Assembly (NCBI GenBank): GCA_023402175.1
Contig: JAEXCN010000246.1
Span: forward strand, 1 to 11,573
DNA from: Pseudomonadota bacterium
Lineage (GTDB): Bacteria > Myxococcota_A > Polyangia > Polyangiales > Polyangiaceae
Reading direction: 5' to 3'
DNA length: 11,573 nt
Shown here: piece by piece, positions 1 to 6,069 of the stretch
Layout of the letters: every line of letters starts with the position of its first letter
Position numbering within the stretch: the first letter of the stretch is position 1
Translations under genes and position numbers: made by a program
Notes under the pieces: model-generated
Database searches by the model: none
The model's input: the letters and a program-made list of their open reading frames with translations, nothing else
What the model was told of the DNA's origin: nothing

Positions 1-138
1 CGCGGCCAGGACGGATTTCCGATCCCGCCGCCTCCACCCTCGTCGTCCTCACCGAGGCCGCCGAGCGGCTATCGCGGCGGCGATACGCTCGAGTCCCCAT
101 TCGACGAGCCAACGCGCAAGAAGACGCTCGGGCGCTGA
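1..138 (+). CDS. C-terminal end of an unidentified protein (5' end outside window)
   Basis: Frame 1 is open from the first base to a TGA at 136-138 and gives 45 residues. The tail is rich in Pro, Ser and Gly early on (a PIPPPPSSS-type stretch near residues 7-15) and ends in a charged segment, DEPTRKKTLGR. It looks like a disordered C-terminal tail, and no domain can be identified from this much. Polyangial Ser/Thr kinases and FHA proteins often carry such Pro-rich tails, but that is only a guess. A kinase gene fragment starts 36 bp downstream on the same strand, so the two could once have been co-transcribed. Confidence 0.55.
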   Translation, partial: RGQDGFPIPPPPPSSSSPRPPSGYRGGDTLESPFDEPTRKKTLGR

Positions 139-144
139 GCTCCG

Positions 145-834
145 CTAAGCTGATGCGTTGGAGACGCGACGCACGTGACGATCCTCGCGCGAGGCGCCGT
201 GGTCGGGCGGCGATACCGGCTCGATCGCGAGCTCACCAAAGGCGGCATGGGCGCGGTCTGGGCCGCGACTCATCTCGTTACGAAGCGCGCCGTGGCCATC
301 AAGCTCCTGCGCGCTGGTCGTGGGGACCCCGCGTCGCGCGCGCGCCTGCTCCGTGAAGCGCGCGCCTCGTGCGCGGTCGATCACCCGAGCGTCTTGCCCG
401 CTCGCGCCGAGGTGAACCGCACACCCGCCGACGTTGCCGATATAGCGCTCGTGGCCTGAGAGCACGGCGCGCCAAGTCGCGTCGGACACATTGCCGATCG
501 CGCACGCGGCACATGAGGGGCCGAGCGCGGCTGCGATGTCGTCCGCAGCAGTCAGCATCTTCTGCCCAATCGCCGTCGCGAGCTTCGACAGATCGGACTC
601 GCTGCACGCCGAAGCCACCTTCGGAACCGGCCCCTGCCAGAGATACGTCTCCGGCGTCTCGCCCGGGCATCCTTTCACGCGCCCCGCGTCGGCATCCGCA
701 TCGGCCTCGGCGTCTGTCTCGACGCTCGCGTCAGCATCGAGCTGCAGCGCCGGTGTCACGTTCGATTCGTCTCCGCAGCAGACGAGCACGACGCCTGCGA
801 TGTTCGCGACCACGGCGGAGAACGATCTCTTCAC
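145..834 (-). CDS. Putative lipoprotein, 3' end lost and replaced by antisense kinase sequence
   Basis: Starts with GTG at 834-832. Residues 1-20 form a lipoprotein signal peptide: charged KR, a hydrophobic core, then LVCC, so lipidation is likely at C20 (a Cys at -1 is unusual but tolerated). An Asp/Ala/Glu-rich linker follows (about residues 32-51, DADADA type), typical of polyangial secreted lipoproteins. A Cys-containing domain comes next, with cysteines at 56, 77, 108, 111 and 138, a CAAC pair, a conserved-looking Trp at 121 and NVGGC (134-138). Function is unknown; similar Cys-patterned outer-surface lipoproteins in Polyangia normally continue with further cysteines after this point. 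Believable sequence ends near residue 140 (base ~415). The remaining ~90 residues are Arg/Ala-rich and read the complement of the kinase fragment. The reading frame stays open, so a 229-residue chimera could still be made, but it is probably a broken gene. Confidence 0.55.
   Translation of the reverse strand: MKRSFSAVVANIAGVVLVCCGDESNVTPALQLDADASVETDAEADADADAGRVKGCPGETPETYLWQGPVPKVASACSESDLSKLATAIGQKMLTAADDIAAALGPSCAACAIGNVSDATWRAVLSGHERYIGNVGGCAVHLGASGQDARVIDRARGARFTEQARARRGVPTTSAQELDGHGALRNEMSRGPDRAHAAFGELAIEPVSPPDHGASREDRHVRRVSNASA
146..151 (+). promoter_or_regulatory. Possible -10 element upstream of the kinase fragment
   Basis: TAAGCT fits the loose TAnnnT pattern of a -10 box, lies just after the upstream stop codon and 23 bp before the GTG at 175. 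It is embedded in an 11-bp string, tccgctaagct (141-151), that occurs again at 6818-6828 ahead of the large kinase gene. No good -35 box is visible. The repetition in front of two kinase genes is the main support. Confidence 0.25.
175..459 (+). pseudogene. Truncated PknB-type Ser/Thr protein kinase, N-lobe only
   Basis: The first ~75 residues are a clear N-lobe of a bacterial Hanks-type Ser/Thr kinase. They show a glycine-rich loop TKGGMGAVW (residues 21-29, with Thr in place of the first Gly), the ATP-binding lysine in AIKLL (K43), a helix-C glutamate in LLREAR (E61), and the DHPSVLP stretch (69-75) that normally leads into strand 4. From about residue 76 the sequence stops resembling a kinase, and a stop follows at residue 95. 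There is no hinge, no HRD catalytic loop and no DFG, so the product cannot be an active kinase. The GTG start fits a GGAG at 160-163. The break coincides with the 3' truncation of the opposite-strand lipoprotein gene, so this is best read as a rearrangement remnant rather than a frameshift. An assembly misjoin is the alternative. Confidence 0.72.
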
Positions 835-1218
835 TCCGACGAATTTGTCTCATCGAGCGGCGGCCCCGGTCCGAGAGGCCGTTCGACTGTGCACGCGTCG
901 CGCGAGACGCTGCCGTCGCGTGCCCTCGTCGTGCGTTTCGTGTTCGTCGAACGGACCGTGTTCTCGTGGCGATCCACTAAGGGAAAACCGTAATTTTCCG
1001 GGCCATCGCGAAAGAAGCGGCGTGCGAACTCCGCCATTTTACGGTGGAAAGGAAGGAAGTGCAGTTCAGGTGATCAGAGGCCGTGCGCACGCGCGTTTCT
1101 CTCGTAGACTCAGCCCTCAGGGGACGCCTGCGATTTCGGTCCGCGCGGCTTCACGCCCGAGCGGAACCGTCGCCCATCGACACGGGGGCGAGAGCACGTA
1201 GCGGTCCCGCATCACGCC
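835..1218. other. Intergenic region without a convincing gene
   Basis: This 384-bp stretch separates the lipoprotein gene (-) from the gene at 1219 (+), so it should hold promoters for both. I see an inverted repeat ggaaaa-ccgtaa-ttttcc (982-999) in a locally AT-rich patch that could be an operator or part of a promoter. There is also a purine-rich run at 1047-1059 (aaaggaaggaag type) and a TAGACT (1105-1110) that could serve as a -10 box 109 bp before the downstream ATG. Two degenerate 7-bp units (ctcagcc, ctcaggg) lie at 1109-1122. None of these is strong alone. Short open frames here have Arg-rich composition and look like chance. Confidence 0.4.
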
Positions 1219-1773
1219 ATGCCGAAGCCGCCGCCGAGCAACAAGACGAAGACGCAGCCCGGTCTCGGATCGAGCAATGGCTTGCCGCGGCTCGACAGCA
1301 CCGAGCTCAGGCGCGTCCGCGCGAGCTTCCGGCCGGACCCGGCCGCGCCCGACTCCACGCCCGAGCCGCGCCGTGTCCGCGACAGCATCCGTCGTGAAGA
1401 GGATCCCGAGCCGACGCCGACGGTCCGGTCAGACCGGCCGAGCGCGCGGCGGACCGCTTCGTGGGCGCCCGAGGCCACGACCGGAACGCGCCGCCGTGAG
1501 CGGACGAGCCGTCCTCCGGTGACCGTCGACGAGGTCGGTGTCGCCGCGGTCAAGCTCGCCCGGACGAGCCGCCGTGAGACCGCGCCGAAGCTGCTGGCCT
1601 CGCGGGCCCTCATCGCGAAGGCGCCGATCGACACCCGCGCCGCGTTCGTCCTCTCGCTCGTCGACGGCCGCAACACGGTCGATGCGATCGTGGACATGTC
1701 CGGAATGGTCGAGGGCGAGGTCAAGGCGATCCTCGCGCGGCTCTCACGGCTCGGTCTGATCGCGCTGCCCTGA
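1219..1773 (+). CDS. Small protein with disordered basic N-terminus and winged-helix-like C-terminal domain
   Basis: 184 residues from an ATG with no clear Shine-Dalgarno. Residues 1-100 are low-complexity, rich in Pro, Arg, Ser and Thr, with an internal duplication RRVRxSxR (31-38 and 51-58). Residues ~132-184 form a compact helical domain: an acidic-aliphatic start (APIDTRAAFVLSLVDG), then a TVDAIVDMSGM segment, then a last helix ending LSRLGLIALP. The pattern 'D.RagFvLslvDG..tv..i.d.sGm...e....l..L...G.I' is common in Myxococcota proteins, where it resembles a winged-helix module at the C-terminus of gliding or signalling proteins (family knowledge, not checked). It may bind DNA or be a protein-interaction module. 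No catalytic residues are seen. It lies upstream of the complex I genes in the same direction, but 162 bp and a hairpin separate them, so a shared operon is not shown. Confidence 0.72.
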   Translation: MPKPPPSNKTKTQPGLGSSNGLPRLDSTELRRVRASFRPDPAAPDSTPEPRRVRDSIRREEDPEPTPTVRSDRPSARRTASWAPEATTGTRRRERTSRPPVTVDEVGVAAVKLARTSRRETAPKLLASRALIAKAPIDTRAAFVLSLVDGRNTVDAIVDMSGMVEGEVKAILARLSRLGLIALP

Positions 1774-1827
1774 GAGGCTCCGGGAGACCTGAAGCCTGGC
1801 GCGGAAGCCTCTTCCGTTCACGCAATT

Positions 1828-1845
1828 CTTTCGCCGCAGCGAAAG
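1828..1845 (+). other. Perfect 7-bp hairpin upstream of nuoG
   Basis: ctttcgc-cgca-gcgaaag is a perfect 7-bp stem with a 4-base loop, 90 bp before the nuoG start and 54 bp after the preceding stop. There is no T-run after it, so a classic intrinsic terminator is not supported. It could be a weak terminator of the upstream gene, a 5' leader structure of nuoG or a protein-binding palindrome. A TAAATC (1874-1879) just downstream could act as a -10 box for nuoG, which would place the hairpin in the upstream promoter region. Confidence 0.3.
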
Positions 1846-1935
1846 CGTGCTTCCAACCAGCAGGGATTCGTCGTAAATCCCCGGCCCACGGGTGTGCCCA
1901 GGCTCCTTTCGAGCGCACGCCACCCGACGACACTC

Positions 1936-3552
1936 ATGCCCACGTTCAAGCTTGACGGCAAAGAGATCCCCTTCGAGCCGGGTGACAGCATCATCCGCGC
2001 AGCAGCCCGCTCCGGGATCGAGATCCCGCATTACTGCTACCACCCCGGCCTCAGCGTTCCGGCGAACTGCCGGATGTGCCTCGTCGAGGTCAAGCCGGGT
2101 CCGCAGCAGCGCGCGATGATGCTCGACATCGTCGAGTGGGATCCGCAGCTCAATGACTACCGGCCCGTGCAGAAGCCGAAGCTTCAGCCCGCGTGCCAGC
2201 TCCCGGCGGTCGAAGGCCAGGAGGTCCTCTCGGACACGAGCAAGCACGTTCTCGAGACGCGCTCGAACGTCCAAGAGTTCCTGCTCTTGAACCACCCCGT
2301 CGACTGCCCGATCTGCGATCAGGCCGGCGAGTGCAAGCTGCAGGACTACTGGCTGGAGCACCAGAAGACGCCGAAGCGCATGCGCGACGAGCCGGTGCAC
2401 AAGCCGAAGGCCGTCGTGTTCGGGCCCACCATCGTCTACGACGCCGAGCGCTGCGTCATGTGCACGCGCTGCATCCGCTTCATGGATGAAGTGGCGAAGG
2501 ACCCCGTGCTCGACATGCGTGAGCGCGGGAACCTGAACGAGGTGTTCGTCGCGCCGGGCCGCGAGCTCGAAGGTCACTACACGTTCATGACCGAGCACGT
2601 GTGCCCGGTCGGCGCGCTCACGACGAAGGACTTCCGCTTCAAGGCGCGCGTCTGGTTCCTCCGCAGCGCGAAGAGCGTCTGCCAGGGATGCGCGACGGGC
2701 TGCAACGCGTGGCTCGATTACGACCCGCGATACAACAAGGCGTACCGCTATCGCCCGCGCGACAACGAGGCCGTCAACAAGTACTGGATGTGCGACGGCG
2801 GCATGCTCTCGTATCGCGCCGCGCACGTCGGCCGCGTCACCGAGGCGAAGGTCCGGAGCAAGAAGGCGACCGTCGACGGCGCGCTCTCCGAGGTCACGAA
2901 GCGCTTCAGCGATCTGTCGCGTGACGGCATCGCGTTCGTCCTCAGTGCGCAGCACTCGCTCGAGGACAACTGGGCGCTCCGCGAGCTCGCGCGCCTCGCC
3001 GGCGCGAAGGCCGTCTACGTGACGGGCGCTGGTCCCGGCTACAAGGACGACATCCTCATCGACGAGGACAAGAACCCGAACACGGCAGGTGTCGTCGAGC
3101 TCATGCCGACGCTCCGCCCGTTCCCGCAGCTCATCGAGGACATCCGGGCCGGTAAGGTCACGCACGTCATCGCGCTCGGTGGCGTCACGCCGCGCAACGA
3201 TCCCGAGGACGCAACCGCGCTCGGCATGGTGAGCTCGCTCGTCGCCGTCGCCGCGAACGAAGGTGCGCTCACCGAGGCCGCGCACGTCGTGCTTCCCGCC
3301 ACGTCGTGGGCCGAGCACTCGGGCACGTACGTGAATCGGCAGAACCTCCGGCAGGTCGCGGAGAAGGCGCTCGATCCGCAGGGCGCCTCGCGTCCCGCCT
3401 GGGAGCAGCTCCGCGCCATCGCCATCGCCCTCGGCCTCGAGCCGACCTGGACGAAGCTGAAGGACATCCGCTCGCAGCTCACGGTGACCTCCGCCGGAGT
3501 CCCGCAGAGCGCGCCCGCAGTGCCGGCCGCCACGCCTCAGGCGACGACCTGA
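1936..3552 (+). CDS. nuoG: NADH-quinone oxidoreductase subunit G, short form
   Basis: Peripheral-arm subunit of respiratory complex I that carries Fe-S clusters passing electrons from the NADH module towards quinone. The ATG at 1936 gives 538 residues; a GTG at 1894 would add 14 residues that do not look like a NuoG start. Cluster motifs, in order: [2Fe-2S] C34, C45, C48, C87 (N1b type); H120, C124, C127, C133 (the His-Cys3 site of N5); C173, C176, C179, C223 ending in CPVGAL (N4 type); and C249, C252, C256, C286 (CxxCxxxC...C, the off-path N7 site). The following molybdopterin-oxidoreductase-like region is only about 250 residues. It retains stretches like LSAQHSLEDNWAL and the ADVVLP-like HVVLPATSWAEHSGTYVN, making the protein clearly shorter than classical NuoG (about 780-910 residues). 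nuoH follows after 33 bp, so they probably share a transcript. No strong ribosome-binding site is visible. Confidence 0.95.
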   Translation: MPTFKLDGKEIPFEPGDSIIRAAARSGIEIPHYCYHPGLSVPANCRMCLVEVKPGPQQRAMMLDIVEWDPQLNDYRPVQKPKLQPACQLPAVEGQEVLSDTSKHVLETRSNVQEFLLLNHPVDCPICDQAGECKLQDYWLEHQKTPKRMRDEPVHKPKAVVFGPTIVYDAERCVMCTRCIRFMDEVAKDPVLDMRERGNLNEVFVAPGRELEGHYTFMTEHVCPVGALTTKDFRFKARVWFLRSAKSVCQGCATGCNAWLDYDPRYNKAYRYRPRDNEAVNKYWMCDGGMLSYRAAHVGRVTEAKVRSKKATVDGALSEVTKRFSDLSRDGIAFVLSAQHSLEDNWALRELARLAGAKAVYVTGAGPGYKDDILIDEDKNPNTAGVVELMPTLRPFPQLIEDIRAGKVTHVIALGGVTPRNDPEDATALGMVSSLVAVAANEGALTEAAHVVLPATSWAEHSGTYVNRQNLRQVAEKALDPQGASRPAWEQLRAIAIALGLEPTWTKLKDIRSQLTVTSAGVPQSAPAVPAATPQATT

Positions 3553-3585
3553 GCCCGCCCCTCGATTCCAAGAGAAAACCTCGCC

Positions 3586-5034
3586 ATGACTGGAATGCAG
3601 CTTCTCTGGACCGCCATCAAGATCCTCGTGATGGTCGGCTTCGTCGTGAACGCCGGCGCACTGCTCACGTGGTACGACCGCCGCGGCGGCGCCATGATGC
3701 AGGACCGCATCGGGCCGAACCGCGCAGGTTTCAAGCTCGGTAAGTTCGAGATCCGCGTCGCCGGGCTCCTCCACACCGCGGCGGACGGTCTGAAGTTCTT
3801 CACGAAGAAGGACTTCATGCCGCCGAAGGCCGACAAGCTGCTCTTCAGCTTGGCGCCGATCCTCGCGTTCTTCCCCGTCCTCGCGCTCATCGCCGTCATT
3901 CCCTTCGGCGAGACGATCGTCCCCGAGTCGATCATGCGCACCGTCTGCAAGAGCGGGGCGGAGTACAAGGCGATGGTCAACGGCGCGTGCCCCGCGGGCT
4001 TCTCGCCGGAGACCGTTTGGCCGGCGGTTCCGCGCCACGGCCTCGCGGCGGGCGCCAGCGCGATCCCGCTCCAGGTCGCGTCGCTCAACGTCGGCATCCT
4101 CTTCATCTTCGCGATGGCGGGGCAGGGGATCGTCGGCGCCGCGATCGCGGGCTGGGCGAGCGACAACAAGTTCTCGCTCATGGGCGCGCTCCGCGCCGCG
4201 AGCCAGATGGTCAGCTACGAGGTCACGCTCGGCCTCACGCTGGTCGGCGCGTTCATGATCTACGGCTCGGTCCGCCTCGAGGACATGGTCCTCTGGCAGG
4301 GCGAGAACACGTGGGGCATCTTCGTCCAGCCGCTCGCGTTCATCCTCTTCTTCGCGGCCGCGATCGCCGAGACGAAGCGCATCCCGTTCGACCTCCCCGA
4401 AGCGGAGAGCGAGCTCGTGTCCGGTTACTTCACCGAGTACTCGGGCATGAAGTTCGGCATGTTCTACTTCGCCGAGTACATGGAAGTCGCGACGAGCTCG
4501 ATGCTGCTCGTCACGATCTTCCTCGGCGGCTGGCACCTGCCGTTCCTCCACCGCGACGGCCTCACCATCGCCTTCGGCGACACGGAGCTGTTCCACTCGC
4601 GGATGCCCCATGTCTGGGTCGTCATCATCGGCGTGCTCGCGTTCTTCGCGAAGACCGTGGTGCTCTGCTGGATCCAGGCCTTCATCCGCTGGAGCCTCCC
4701 GCGCTTCCGTTACGACCAGCTGATGAAGCTCGGCTGGACCGTCCTCCTCCCGGCCTCGCTCGCGAACATCTTCGCGACGGGCATCGTTTGGCTCGCGCTC
4801 CAGAGCGCCGGCCCGAACGCGGCGAGCGCCCTCAAGGTCGCGGCCGACGTGACCCAGGGCTTCACCGCTGCGCTCATCACGGCGCTCGTCGTCTGGGCGA
4901 TCATCGGCTTCCTCAAGCCGGCCGCGCGCAAGGAGACGATCATCGGCTCGAGCGCGAAGTTCGCCGCCGCAGCCGGTGGAGCGAAGGAAGGACCGATCAC
5001 GGATCCGGGTCCGATCACGACCGAAGCGGCCTGA
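3586..5034 (+). CDS. nuoH: NADH-quinone oxidoreductase subunit H, extended form
   Basis: Membrane subunit of complex I that, with the peripheral arm, forms the quinone entry channel and links quinone reduction to proton pumping. Family signatures are clear: DRRGGAMMQDRIGPNRAG (31-48) after the first membrane segment, LKFFTKKDFMPP (69-80), the ETKRIPFDLPEAESELVSGY loop (262-281) and FAEYMEVATSS (295-305). Hydrophobic segments lie near 7-28, 85-106, 165-188, 212-227, 247-263, 300-316, 343-362, 384-406 and 424-444, one more than the usual eight. At 482 residues it is about 150 longer than the E. coli protein. The excess lies in a ~50-residue insert between the second and third segments (about 110-162, with C121 and C135) and in a C-terminal extension with a ninth segment and a polar tail containing GPIT twice. 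AAGAGA about 12 bp upstream can serve as the ribosome-binding site. Starts at 3586 or 3595 are both possible. Confidence 0.95.
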   Translation: MTGMQLLWTAIKILVMVGFVVNAGALLTWYDRRGGAMMQDRIGPNRAGFKLGKFEIRVAGLLHTAADGLKFFTKKDFMPPKADKLLFSLAPILAFFPVLALIAVIPFGETIVPESIMRTVCKSGAEYKAMVNGACPAGFSPETVWPAVPRHGLAAGASAIPLQVASLNVGILFIFAMAGQGIVGAAIAGWASDNKFSLMGALRAASQMVSYEVTLGLTLVGAFMIYGSVRLEDMVLWQGENTWGIFVQPLAFILFFAAAIAETKRIPFDLPEAESELVSGYFTEYSGMKFGMFYFAEYMEVATSSMLLVTIFLGGWHLPFLHRDGLTIAFGDTELFHSRMPHVWVVIIGVLAFFAKTVVLCWIQAFIRWSLPRFRYDQLMKLGWTVLLPASLANIFATGIVWLALQSAGPNAASALKVAADVTQGFTAALITALVVWAIIGFLKPAARKETIIGSSAKFAAAAGGAKEGPITDPGPITTEAA

Positions 5035-5035
5035 T

Positions 5036-5063
5036 CTCAGCCCTCAGTCCCCGGTCCTCAGCA
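5036..5063 (+). repeat. Degenerate 7-bp tandem repeat after nuoH
   Basis: Four consecutive 7-mers, ctcagcc, ctcagtc, cccggtc and ctcagca, start one base after the nuoH stop codon. The consensus is about CTCAGYC. Two similar units occur at 1109-1122. It resembles the short heptanucleotide tandem repeats found between genes in some GC-rich bacteria. It may be neutral slippage DNA. It sits directly before the hairpin at 5065. Confidence 0.5.
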
Positions 5064-5064
5064 A

Positions 5065-5101
5065 GAAGGCCTGCGGTGCGCTTCAGCCACCGCAGGCCTT
5101 C
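5065..5101 (+). terminator. Strong hairpin, probable terminator of nuoGH
   Basis: A perfect 14-bp stem (left arm 5065-5078 gaaggcctgcggtg, right arm 5088-5101) closes a 9-base loop. It starts 30 bp after the nuoH stop. The right arm ends in cctt and is followed by cgccatttcg, so the T-run is weak, which is common in GC-rich genomes. The position between nuoH and nuoI suggests it ends or attenuates the nuoGH transcript. The perfectly symmetric stem could work in both directions. Confidence 0.75.
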
Positions 5102-5136
5102 GCCATTTCGCCCCCGTCGCGACGACGCAACGCTCT

Positions 5137-5156
5137 GCCGTGATGGGCCGTGATGG
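5137..5156 (+). repeat. Perfect 10-bp tandem duplication
   Basis: gccgtgatgg occurs twice back to back (5137-5146, 5147-5156) in the nuoH-nuoI spacer. It lies inside the loop of a longer imperfect inverted repeat (gacgacgcaacg at about 5121-5132 against cgttgcggcgtcgtc at about 5172-5186). It could be simple slippage or part of a regulatory structure upstream of nuoI. Confidence 0.45.
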
Positions 5157-5193
5157 AGCTCGTCGCGGTGTCGTTGCGGCGTCGTCTCTCGAC

Positions 5194-5207
5194 CTGAAGC
5201 CTGAAGC
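5194..5207 (+). repeat. 7-bp tandem repeat ctgaagc x2
   Basis: Two exact copies of ctgaagc. The wider string gacctgaagcctg (5191-5203) is also present at 1786-1798, in the spacer between the 1219 gene and nuoG. This links two intergenic regions of the window by a shared heptad-type repeat. Confidence 0.4.
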
Positions 5208-5256
5208 CCCGGGCCGAATGGCCCGATTTCCCCTTCATCTCGCCAAACTTCGGCGC

Positions 5257-5262
5257 TATTGT
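5257..5262 (+). promoter_or_regulatory. Possible -10 element of nuoI with near-leaderless start
   Basis: TATTGT matches the sigma-70 -10 consensus at 4 of 6 positions and lies in an AT-richer patch (5226-5262). A poor -35 candidate, TTCATC (5234-5239), is 17 bp upstream. Transcription from here would start around 5269, only about 5 bases before the nuoI ATG at 5274. That fits the lack of a Shine-Dalgarno there and argues against a TTG start at 5259. Confidence 0.35.
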
Positions 5263-5273
5263 CCGCCCCGGTC

Positions 5274-5933
5274 ATGCCCCGCGCCTTTCCGAAGAAGCCT
5301 GCTGCTCCGCTCAACGCGACCCCCGTGAAGTCCGCCGAGAAGACGGCGACGGTGCAGTCCTACGTCCCGGAGATCGTGAAGGGCATCGGCGCTTCGATGC
5401 GCCACTGGTTCAAGAACACGCGCGACATGGTTCGCGGCACGCGGCCCGATCCCGTCACCGAGCGCTGGGCCGAAGGCGTCACGACGATCAGCTACCCGGA
5501 GCAGAAGCGGCCGTACCCGGAGCGCTTCCGCGGTGTGCACCGCCTCACGCTCCGTGACGACGCGAGCCCGCGCTGCGTCGCGTGCCTCTGCTGCTCGACG
5601 GCGTGCCCCGCGCAGTGCATCTACATCGAGGCCGGCGAGTACCCCGAGGGCGACAAGCGCCGCGGCTACGAGCGTTACCCGGTGAAGTTCGTCATCGACG
5701 AGCTGCGCTGCATCTTCTGCGGCTTCTGCGTCGAGGCGTGCCCCTGCGACGCCATCCGCATGGACACCGGCATCCACGCGGTGCCTTACGACTCGCGCGA
5801 TCAGTTCATCTACACGAAGGACCTGCTCATGGGCATGGCCGGTCGTGATGGAACGAAAGAGACCGCGAACCCGCGCCACGAGCCCGGCGATGCGACGCAT
5901 CCGGGCCTCACGCGCGAGCACGTTCATCACTGA
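5274..5933 (+). CDS. nuoI: NADH-quinone oxidoreductase subunit I, 2x[4Fe-4S] ferredoxin-like
   Basis: Complex I subunit that carries clusters N6a and N6b and hands electrons from NuoG to the last cluster next to quinone. The ATG at 5274 gives 219 residues; a TTG at 5259 would add five. Two classical [4Fe-4S] motifs are present. The first is C101, C104, C107, C111 in RCVACLCCSTACP (with an extra Cys at 106); the second is C146, C149, C152, C156 in RCIFCGFCVEACP. Between and after them are YPVKFVIDELR and the conserved IRMDTGIH. The ~30-residue N-terminus rich in Pro, Lys and Ala is longer than usual, and the C-terminus is His-rich (ends EHVHH). The gene is 239 bp from nuoH, behind a terminator-like hairpin and a possible own promoter. 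A small hairpin (gagcg-ctt-cgctc, 5932-5944) overlaps its stop codon. Confidence 0.95.
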   Translation: MPRAFPKKPAAPLNATPVKSAEKTATVQSYVPEIVKGIGASMRHWFKNTRDMVRGTRPDPVTERWAEGVTTISYPEQKRPYPERFRGVHRLTLRDDASPRCVACLCCSTACPAQCIYIEAGEYPEGDKRRGYERYPVKFVIDELRCIFCGFCVEACPCDAIRMDTGIHAVPYDSRDQFIYTKDLLMGMAGRDGTKETANPRHEPGDATHPGLTREHVHH

Positions 5934-6020
5934 GCGCTTCGCTCGCTCCGAGAGATGAACCGGTAGGTGGGGGCTGGGAGCGCGCCCGCTGTCGACGCCG
6001 AAGTGCGCGCCGAGCGCGCC

Positions 6021-6051
6021 TTGTGTCCTAGGTCAGTCAACCGGGACACAA
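6021..6051 (+). repeat. Palindromic repeat copy 1
   Basis: Arms ttgtgtcc (6021-6028) and ggacacaa (6044-6051) are perfect complements around a 15-base centre that includes aggtcagtcaac. Bases 6023-6051 match copy 2 at 27 of 29 positions. It lies in the 239-bp gap after nuoI, 88 bp from the nuoI stop. It could be an operator half of a two-site array, a REP-like element or a transcript-end structure. Confidence 0.7.
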
Positions 6052-6069
6052 CCCCGCGCGCCGGCCCGC

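Noticed and set aside
491..1201. A 236-codon plus-strand frame with an Ala-Ser repeat
   Set aside because: The Ala-Ser repeat is the complement of the Asp/Ala linker of the lipoprotein gene. The rest is Arg-rich without a domain.
1070..1201. A possible 43-residue gene with GTG start after the purine-rich run at 1047-1059
   Set aside because: The product is Arg/Ser/Gly-rich, resembles out-of-frame GC-rich sequence, and has no supporting feature other than the purine run, which is poorly spaced.
1894..1935. Upstream GTG start for nuoG
   Set aside because: It adds 14 residues unlike any NuoG start. The ATG at 1936 opens directly with the typical beta strand of the 2Fe-2S domain (TFKLDGKEI).
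1744..4611. A 955-codon open frame on the minus strand
   Set aside because: Antisense to nuoG and nuoH, with Arg/Glu/Asp/Leu-rich shadow composition and no recognisable motif.
3987..5153. A 388-codon plus-strand frame overlapping nuoH
   Set aside because: Arg/His/Pro-rich shadow of nuoH, which is certain in another frame.
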